A DNA stretch of 5,473 bases from Gemmatimonas phototrophica (lineage in GTDB: Bacteria; Gemmatimonadota; Gemmatimonadetes; Longimicrobiales; Gaopeijiaceae), in NCBI GenBank assembly GCA_945876015.1, contig CAMCNM010000154.1:1-5473 (forward strand), in the 5' to 3' direction. The notes below the pieces were generated by a model. It was not told the origin of the DNA, searched no databases, and was given only the letters and a program-made list of their open reading frames with translations. Each line of letters begins with the position of its first letter. Within the stretch, counting starts at the first letter, position 1. Both the position numbers and the translations under genes were made by a program. Shown piece after piece: positions 1 to 5,473 of the stretch.

Positions 1-476
1 TGTTCAGCCCGCTGGTCGTCGCGGTCTCGATGGTGATCGGCGGCGTGGCGATTCTGGTGATCGAGCGGTGGCACCGAAAGGCGGCGGTCCACTCGGTCGA
101 TCAGATGACCGCGCGTCTGGCGCTCGGGATCGGGCTCTGCCAGGTCCTGTCGCTCGTACCCGGCGTCTCGCGGTCGGGTGCGACGATCATGGGAGCGCTG
201 GCGCTCGGGGCCGCGCGCATCGCCGCGACCGAGTTCTCGTTCTTCCTGGCGATCCCCGTGATGTTCGCGGCCACCGGATACCAACTGCTCAAGAACCTCG
301 ATGTCCTCTCTCCCGATCAGATCCCGATCATCGCGATCGGCTTCGTGGTGTCGTTCCTCTCGGCCCTGGTCGTGGTCAAGAAGTTCATCGGCTTCGTGTC
401 CGGACACACGTTCGCGCCGTTCGCGTGGTACCGGATCGTGTTCGGGGCAATGCTGGTCGCGTACTACTGGAGTTGA
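1..476 (+). CDS. uppP: Undecaprenyl-diphosphatase (BacA/UppP), C-terminal part, truncated at the left window edge
   Basis: This enzyme removes a phosphate from undecaprenyl diphosphate at the cytoplasmic membrane, regenerating the lipid carrier for peptidoglycan and other surface polymers; extra copies give bacitracin resistance. The reading frame enters from the left (first full codon at base 3) and gives 157 residues, against roughly 265-280 for the family, so about 110 N-terminal residues, including the first acidic motif, lie outside. The decisive evidence is PGVSRSGATI (bases 159-188), the family's second signature, with the conserved Ser-Arg-Ser-Gly. It is followed by the typical TEFSFFLAIPVMFAA segment and further membrane helices, ending in YYWS. 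The gene converges on the TonB-like gene with only four bases between stop codons. The ATG at base 30 lies inside the protein and is not its start. The family call is secure. Confidence 0.95.
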   Translation, partial: FSPLVVAVSMVIGGVAILVIERWHRKAAVHSVDQMTARLALGIGLCQVLSLVPGVSRSGATIMGALALGAARIAATEFSFFLAIPVMFAATGYQLLKNLDVLSPDQIPIIAIGFVVSFLSALVVVKKFIGFVSGHTFAPFAWYRIVFGAMLVAYYWS

Positions 477-494
477 GCGCTCAAAACTTGAGCG
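471..494. terminator. Palindrome across the convergent stop codons of uppP and the TonB-like gene
   Basis: Bases 473-484 read TTGAGCGCTCAA, a perfect 12-bp palindrome containing both TGA stop codons (474-476 on plus, 483-481 on minus). An overlapping alternative hairpin pairs CGCTCAA (478-484) with TTGAGCG (488-494) around a three-base loop. There is no T-run on either side, so a classical intrinsic terminator is not shown. Its place between two genes that end head-on suggests a shared bidirectional 3' end, but the symmetry could simply follow from both genes ending in the same bases. Confidence 0.35.
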
Positions 495-1254
495 AGACCT
501 GGAAGGGGTAGGCGATCGGGCGGTTCGCAGGATCCCGCGCCGGTCGGAATTTCCATCCCAGCGCGACGCGGCGGAGCTGCTGGTCGTAGCCCTTGTCGCC
601 GCTCGAGAGGACGACTGCGGCGTCGCGTACGGCTCCGAGCGAATCCACCTGGAGCAGAACCGTCGCCGCCTTGCCGCGCACCGCGGAGGTCGCCTTCGGC
701 GGGACCAGGATGGTGAGCGGAGCGGGAGGACGGATGGCTGTGCCCCCGCCACCCGAGCCCGAGCCCGACCCCGAGCCGGTTGCGGGGCCGACCCCCGGGC
801 CCGTCCCGGGACCGCTTCCGCCCCCGGTGCCACCCCCCGCTCCGTCGGCGAGGCCGATCCCGCGACACGGTCCGTTGCAGTCCATGACCGGGCGCTGGAT
901 GAAATCGTTCGGGGGCGGGACCTCGAGGTCCGGAACCACGATTGTCTCCAGGTCCGGAACGACCGGAGCGACCAGATCGGGAATCGCGGGAAGGTCGGGT
1001 GAGGCATCGCCCGCGGGCGGCGGGGGGAGTTGGATCATCAGGTCGCCCCCTGCGCCACCGCTCCCGGCATCGGAGGCGTCACCGGGCTCGGAGCCGAATG
1101 CCCACCCGTCGGGCCCCGCCCGCTGCACGATCGGCGCTCTGATTACCAGAAAAAGAGCGACCACCCCCAGGTGAATGAGGGTGGCCACTCCCGCCGAGCC
1201 TATACGCGATCGCCGATCGTTCTTAGGGGCGGGAAGTGTCCTGAACGCTGTCAC
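481..1254 (-). CDS. TonB-family energy-transducing periplasmic protein with Gly-rich linker
   Basis: The 257-residue product has TonB-like architecture. A short basic cytoplasmic N-terminus is followed by one membrane helix at about residues 18-39. A Pro/Asp-rich stretch comes next, with three tandem octapeptides of the form (I/V)PDLxxxx at 91-114. Then come a CNGPC pair (C126, C130), a linker almost wholly Gly/Ser/Thr/Pro (138-171), and a C-terminal domain from about 188. That domain shows the TonB-C pattern: VLLQVDSLG, then LSSGDKGYDQQL, WKFRPA, and a terminal Phe. TonB proteins carry inner-membrane ion-motive energy, through ExbB/ExbD, to outer-membrane receptors; no exbB, exbD or receptor gene is in the window, so the partner is unknown. 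It starts at GTG 1254, supported by GGAGG five bases upstream. It lies 33 bases downstream of hppA on the same strand and may share its transcript. It could instead be a TonB-C protein with a structural envelope role. Confidence 0.85.
   Translation of the reverse strand: MTAFRTLPAPKNDRRSRIGSAGVATLIHLGVVALFLVIRAPIVQRAGPDGWAFGSEPGDASDAGSGGAGGDLMIQLPPPPAGDASPDLPAIPDLVAPVVPDLETIVVPDLEVPPPNDFIQRPVMDCNGPCRGIGLADGAGGGTGGGSGPGTGPGVGPATGSGSGSGSGGGGTAIRPPAPLTILVPPKATSAVRGKAATVLLQVDSLGAVRDAAVVLSSGDKGYDQQLRRVALGWKFRPARDPANRPIAYPFQVSLKF
742..843 (-). repeat. Glycine-rich low-complexity linker within the TonB-like gene
   Basis: This stretch encodes residues 138-171, nearly all Gly with Ser, Thr, Pro and a few others, including alternating Ser-Gly. 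At DNA level it is a G/C-rich low-complexity run with 6-base imperfect periodicity. TonB spacers are usually Pro with Lys/Glu and stiff; a Gly/Ser spacer would be flexible. Such runs are prone to slippage, so its length may vary between strains or be mis-assembled. Confidence 0.8.
913..984 (-). repeat. Three tandem 24-bp repeats encoding (I/V)PDL octapeptides
   Basis: Residues 91-114 of the TonB-like protein read IPDLVAPV, VPDLETIV and VPDLEVPP, three imperfect tandem octapeptides. The DNA has a matching 24-base period, visible as repeated GGTCCGGAAC-like blocks. It lies in the periplasmic spacer and adds an extended, acidic, proline-containing segment before the Gly-rich linker. Confidence 0.75.
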
Positions 1255-1259
1255 GCCGC

Positions 1260-1264
1260 CCTCC
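1260..1264 (-). promoter_or_regulatory. Shine-Dalgarno site for the TonB-like gene (fixes the GTG start)
   Basis: GGAGG on the minus strand sits five bases before the GTG at 1254. It lies in the 33-base gap after the hppA stop and supports independent translation initiation on a shared message. No convincing promoter is seen in this short gap. Confidence 0.7.
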
Positions 1265-1287
1265 GGTCGGGGTGCTTCCTGGCGGTA

Positions 1288-3675
<2,388 letters not shown>

Positions 3676-3683
3676 GTGGTTGG

Positions 3684-3687
3684 CTCC
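3684..3687 (-). promoter_or_regulatory. Shine-Dalgarno site for hppA (supports GTG start at 3675)
   Basis: Minus-strand GGAG lies eight bases upstream of the GTG at 3675. The competing in-frame ATG at 3573 is preceded by pyrimidine-rich sequence without any purine-rich match. This is the main reason for the longer start. Confidence 0.5.
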
Positions 3688-3722
3688 GTCTGATGGATAA
3701 GACCCCCCCGAAACGCGGGCGA

Positions 3723-3752
3723 AGGCTACCGTCGAGGGGGGGCTCGGGTCAA
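3723..3752 (-). promoter_or_regulatory. Weak candidate promoter for hppA
   Basis: On the minus strand TTGACC (3752-3747, five of six consensus bases) is followed after 18 bases by TAGCCT (3728-3723, three of six). It would start transcription near 3716, about 40 bases before the hppA GTG. The -10 is poor. A run of seven G (3736-3742, plus strand) lies in the spacer and a run of seven C (3703-3709) in the leader; the two can pair. Confidence 0.3.
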
Positions 3753-3789
3753 TGCGGAAGCGTCGGGTATCACTTCCCGGAGGGGTTGG

Positions 3790-3818
3790 TTGACGATCTC
3801 CGGTTGGAGCGGGACAAT
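3790..3818 (+). promoter_or_regulatory. Sigma-70-like promoter for the exported NAGPA-like gene
   Basis: TTGACG (3790-3795, five of six) and GACAAT (3813-3818, four of six) are separated by the optimal 17 bases. Transcription should begin about seven bases after the -10, near 3825, that is within two bases of the ATG at 3827. The transcript would then be leaderless. The only Shine-Dalgarno-like bases nearby (GGAG, 3806-3809) lie inside the promoter spacer and would not be in the RNA. Confidence 0.5.
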
Positions 3819-3826
3819 TGCCTACC

Positions 3827-4678
3827 ATGCGTAGCGGCGTCCTCCTCCTCGCGGTCCTGCTTTTCCTGCCCGAATCCGGAGCCGCCCAGGGGGTCACCCT
3901 GAACGCCCGGATCGGGGGAACGGCCGTCGCGCTCGGCGGCGATTCTGCGGACGGCCGGCTCTGGAAGTCGATCGATTGGGAAAGCGCGCGCCCCGGGCTC
4001 GAGTGGACCGAGATCGACCTCACGGCGGGTGCCCTCGGCATCGCGATGCGCGTGGTCGCCGTCCGGATCGATCCCCACCTCTACCGTTTCCATCCGGAGT
4101 GGAGCACAGGGCCCAACGGGATGACGGGTCAGTGGACGGTGGACGGGGCGCCGCGAGACGCGGCGTTGGCCCTGAACGCGGGGCAGTTCAAGGAGACCGG
4201 TCCCTGGGGCTGGGTGGTGCTGGACGGCGAGGAAACGCGCGATCCCGGGATCGGGCCGCTCTCGGTCGGGATCGCGGTGACCGATTCGGGAACCGTCCGG
4301 TGGATCCCCGCGGTGGGGCTCCGCGCGGCCCGCGGCGATCCGCACATCGCCTGGGCGTTCCAGACCTATCCGCTCCTGCTTTCGGATGGACGGGTCCCGG
4401 CGCTCGCCCGGGACGGGGGACTCGTGGATCAGGACCACCGGGACGCCCTCCTCCTGCTGGGCGAGCGGCCCGACGGCTCGCTCCTGATCGTCCTCAGCCG
4501 GTTCGACGGGCACGTGAAGTTCGGGGCGGCGGGCGAATCCATGGAGTGGTGGATCGCCGACAACGCGCCGGGCGTCGTCGTGAAGGTCCAGTACTCCGGC
4601 CAGAGCGCCGACGAGAAGTGGACGATGTCGATGACCGGCTCGGGCAGCGGCGCCACGAGCCAGCTCGGAGTGAACTAG
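3827..4678 (+). CDS. Exported protein with N-terminal phosphodiester glycosidase (NAGPA-like) domain and an unrelated C-terminus
   Basis: The first 21 residues form a good signal peptide (MRSG, a Leu/Val core, then GAAQG), so the 283-residue product is probably periplasmic or secreted. The middle part matches the plan of the phosphodiester glycosidase/NAGPA family (formerly DUF2233-like): an ARPGLEW opening with a hydrophobic strand and VRIDP (79-83), ALNAGQF (115-121) then GW and VLDG, FQTYPLLLSDG (178-188), and DQDHRDALLLLGERPDGSLL (201-220), which stands where the family has its (P)RTAIG segment. Known members cleave sugar phosphodiesters. The usual last third, ending in a Leu-Asp-Gly-Gly-Gly-Ser-like catalytic loop, is missing; residues 229-283 instead read like a small beta-rich domain (EWWIADNAPGVVVKVQYSG) that I do not recognise with certainty. 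Activity is therefore doubtful. An in-frame TTG at 3818 with GGAG eight bases before it is an alternative start, but it lies on the promoter -10. Confidence 0.7.
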   Translation: MRSGVLLLAVLLFLPESGAAQGVTLNARIGGTAVALGGDSADGRLWKSIDWESARPGLEWTEIDLTAGALGIAMRVVAVRIDPHLYRFHPEWSTGPNGMTGQWTVDGAPRDAALALNAGQFKETGPWGWVVLDGEETRDPGIGPLSVGIAVTDSGTVRWIPAVGLRAARGDPHIAWAFQTYPLLLSDGRVPALARDGGLVDQDHRDALLLLGERPDGSLLIVLSRFDGHVKFGAAGESMEWWIADNAPGVVVKVQYSGQSADEKWTMSMTGSGSGATSQLGVN

Positions 4679-4684
4679 GCTTTC

Positions 4685-4722
4685 GCCGGCTACCGGGCGG
4701 CGCTCGTCGCTCGGTAGCCGGC
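4685..4722. terminator. Long hairpin between convergent genes (likely bidirectional terminator)
   Basis: GCCGGCTACCG (4685-4695) and CGGTAGCCGGC (4712-4722) are perfect 11-base inverted repeats. Read as plus-strand RNA the stem extends inward to 17 pairs, two of them G-U, closing on the four-base loop GCTC (4702-4705). It starts seven bases after the stop of the NAGPA-like gene and covers the last codons and the stop of the HMA gene on the other strand. Neither side has a T-run, so termination may be weak or it may mainly protect 3' ends. Confidence 0.55.
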
Positions 4723-4905
4723 CTGTTCGACTGCTCGCAATAGCGTTTCCTCCCTGACCGTGTCCTGCGCCTGGACGATCGCGCGCTTGTCCTCGAGCGT
4801 GACGTCCGCCTTCTCGACCCCCGCGACTACCATGAGCGCGGACTGGATCGTGGTCACGCAGTGACCGCACGACATGTCGGGGACCTCGAGCTCGATCGTC
4901 TTCAT
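4690..4905 (-). CDS. Small heavy-metal-associated (HMA) domain protein, CopZ/MerP-like
   Basis: The 71-residue product is a single HMA domain. It opens with MKTIELEVPDMSCGHC, where the MxCxxC loop (Cys13, Cys16) binds a soft metal ion, usually Cu(I), or Hg(II) in MerP. Then come the expected helix (TTIQSAL), a GVEKADVTLEDKRAIV strand pair, and the second helix with VEQAGY. No signal peptide is seen, so it should be cytoplasmic, as for CopZ chaperones. It has His15 between the cysteines. ATG 4905 is preferred because it gives the usual family length and begins directly with the first strand; a TTG at 4938 would add 11 residues with no homologous look. The ribosome site is weak (GAAG close to the ATG). 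A MerR-like dyad lies about 120 bases upstream. No P-type ATPase is in view, and the actual metal cannot be told. Confidence 0.88.
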   Translation of the reverse strand: MKTIELEVPDMSCGHCVTTIQSALMVVAGVEKADVTLEDKRAIVQAQDTVREETLLRAVEQAGYRATSAAR

Positions 4906-5015
4906 CGCTTCGGCACCGCGGGTCGGAGGTTTCAGCAATTCCGTCTTCGCCCCGTACCCGGTTGCGGCGTGGGCGCTCCGGTGCCCGGGGCGAGTCCGCG
5001 CGTTGCCTACGGATG

Positions 5016-5047
5016 TTTGTATTTGACAGGGGAGTCCGCCCTGTCCA
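5016..5047 (-). promoter_or_regulatory. Candidate MerR/CueR-type promoter-operator upstream of the HMA gene
   Basis: GACAGGG (5025-5031) and CCCTGTC (5039-5045) form a perfect 7-7-7 dyad. On the minus strand, facing the HMA gene, TGGACA (5047-5042, five of six) and TACAAA (5021-5016, four of six) flank it with a 20-base spacer. MerR-family metal sensors are known to bind dyads inside over-long 19-20-base spacers. Transcription would start near 5009, leaving a leader of about 100 bases before the ATG at 4905. The dyad also holds TTGACA (5023-5028) on the plus strand, which could serve a rightward promoter with a poor -10, CATAGG (5046-5051). The assignment rests on geometry only. Confidence 0.35.
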
Positions 5048-5063
5048 TAGGTAAGGCGCGGAA

Positions 5064-5077
5064 GTTCAAGCTTGAAC
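5064..5077. promoter_or_regulatory. Perfect 14-bp palindrome GTTCAAGCTTGAAC, possible operator
   Basis: The palindrome has no central gap and lies 18 bases right of the 7-7-7 dyad, in the 207-base stretch between the HMA and SnoaL-like genes. Outer GGAA (5060-5063) and TTCC (5082-5085) nearly extend it with a bulge. As a terminator for the leftward SnoaL-like gene it lacks a T-run; as a protein-binding site it is plausible. No protein can be named. Confidence 0.3.
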
Positions 5078-5112
5078 CCTTTTCCGGGAGGTCACGTCAA
5101 TGAGAGCGGTTG

Positions 5113-5473
5113 CTACATCGGCATGTCGTGGTCCATCTCGGGCTGCATGCCGAGCCAGCTGCCGGCCTGGATCACCCTCCAGGTGCGGTCGGGCTGGCGC
5201 TTGAGCACGAGCACGGTCGATCCGATCAGTTGCTGCGCGGCCCCGCCGTCCACGCCCGCCAGCGTCAGGTTGAACGTGGCGTCGTCGTAGGCGAGGTCCC
5301 CGCTCGCCTCGAGGTGACGCGACGACAGCGAGTACGCCTGCACGCGCGGCATCAGCGCGGTGATGCGCGCTCCGATCGCAACCTTTCCTTCGATCGCCAT
5401 CCCGTTCACGTCGTGCAGGATGGCGTCGTCGGCGAACAGCGCGATGATCGGCGCCGGATCCTTCCTGACCACC
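5113..5473 (-). CDS. SnoaL-like/DUF4440-type (NTF2 fold) protein with Met/His-rich tail, N-terminus cut by window edge
   Basis: About 120 residues of a cone-shaped NTF2-fold domain are present. PAPIIALFADDAILHDVNG is the typical start after the first helix, IEGKVAIGARI the second conserved helix, followed by beta strands (SSRHLEASGDLAYDDATFNL) and LVLKRQPDRTWRVIQAGSW, a family hallmark. The first helix, normally some 15-20 residues before LFADD, is missing, so the real start lies beyond the right edge; the GTG at 5472 is probably internal. Members act as small-molecule cyclases, isomerases or ketosteroid-binding proteins, or have no known role; the substrate cannot be told. The protein ends GMQPEMDHDMPM, an extension rich in Met with His and Asp that resembles copper-site repeats of exported copper-resistance proteins. 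It lies upstream of the HMA gene on the same strand, separated by 207 bases with regulatory dyads, so they are probably separate transcripts. Confidence 0.75.
   Translation of the reverse strand, partial: VVRKDPAPIIALFADDAILHDVNGMAIEGKVAIGARITALMPRVQAYSLSSRHLEASGDLAYDDATFNLTLAGVDGGAAQQLIGSTVLVLKRQPDRTWRVIQAGSWLGMQPEMDHDMPM

Noticed and set aside
301..1002. 233-codon plus-strand frame over the end of uppP and the TonB-like gene
   Set aside because: It is Ser/Arg-rich shadow sequence that bridges two well-supported genes in other frames.
3676..4041. Upstream extension of the hppA frame by 122 residues
   Set aside because: The sequence is Pro/Ser/Arg-rich with no similarity to a membrane PPase, it crosses the divergent promoter and the start of the exported gene, and GTG 3675 has its own ribosome site.
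3770..4870. 366-codon minus-strand frame opposite the NAGPA-like gene
   Set aside because: It is Arg/Pro/Gly/His-rich and domainless, and lies opposite a gene with a clear signal peptide and family motifs; it also overlaps the HMA gene in another frame.
4947..4993. TCGCCCCG/CGGGGCGA inverted repeat with a 31-base loop in the HMA leader, as a riboswitch or structured leader
   Set aside because: The arms are short and all G/C in a G/C-rich stretch, and no known riboswitch consensus is recognisable.
4861..5103. 80-codon plus-strand frame across the HMA start and the control region
   Set aside because: It overlaps the conserved MSCGHC coding region antisense, shows no domain, and ends by running through the palindrome and Shine-Dalgarno-like site.

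Overview
This 5.5-kb window is GC-rich and has the strong third-position G/C bias that makes long spurious open frames on the opposite strands. It looks like chromosome of a Gram-negative bacterium: it carries a TonB-type protein, a cell-wall lipid-carrier phosphatase and an exported protein with a signal peptide. The taxon cannot be fixed from the sequence. The membrane pyrophosphatase resembles, from memory, those of Geobacter/Chlorobium-type and uncultured deep-branching lineages. No rRNA, tRNA, CRISPR array, transposase or phage gene is visible.

Layout, left to right. (1) 1-476 (+): C-terminal part of undecaprenyl-diphosphatase UppP, cut by the window edge. (2) 481-1254 (-): a TonB-family periplasmic protein with a glycine-rich linker. 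It converges on uppP with only 4 bases between the stop codons, and a perfect 12-bp palindrome covers the junction. (3) 1288-3675 (-): a proton-pumping membrane pyrophosphatase (hppA), 33 bases upstream of the TonB-like gene and probably co-transcribed with it. (4) 3676-3826: a divergent promoter region. (5) 3827-4678 (+): an exported protein whose first ~220 residues resemble a phosphodiester-glycosidase (NAGPA-like) domain but whose C-terminus does not. (6) 4685-4722: a long hairpin between convergent genes. (7) 4690-4905 (-): a 71-residue heavy-metal-associated (CopZ/MerP-like) protein with MSCGHC. (8) 4906-5112: a control region with two strong dyads, one with the geometry of a MerR/CueR-type operator. 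(9) 5113-5473 (-): a SnoaL/DUF4440-like protein, cut at its N-terminus, with a Met/His/Asp-rich C-terminal tail.

Most of these genes are ordinary housekeeping or envelope functions. UppP recycles the undecaprenyl carrier. HppA turns waste pyrophosphate into an ion gradient, and the TonB-like protein would use such a gradient if it has ExbB/ExbD partners elsewhere. The part that most deserves attention is the right-hand third. There a metallochaperone-like gene, a MerR-like dyad in a 20-bp promoter spacer, and a SnoaL protein with a copper-site-like tail sit together and may form a small metal-handling locus. No wholly new system can be demonstrated from this window alone.
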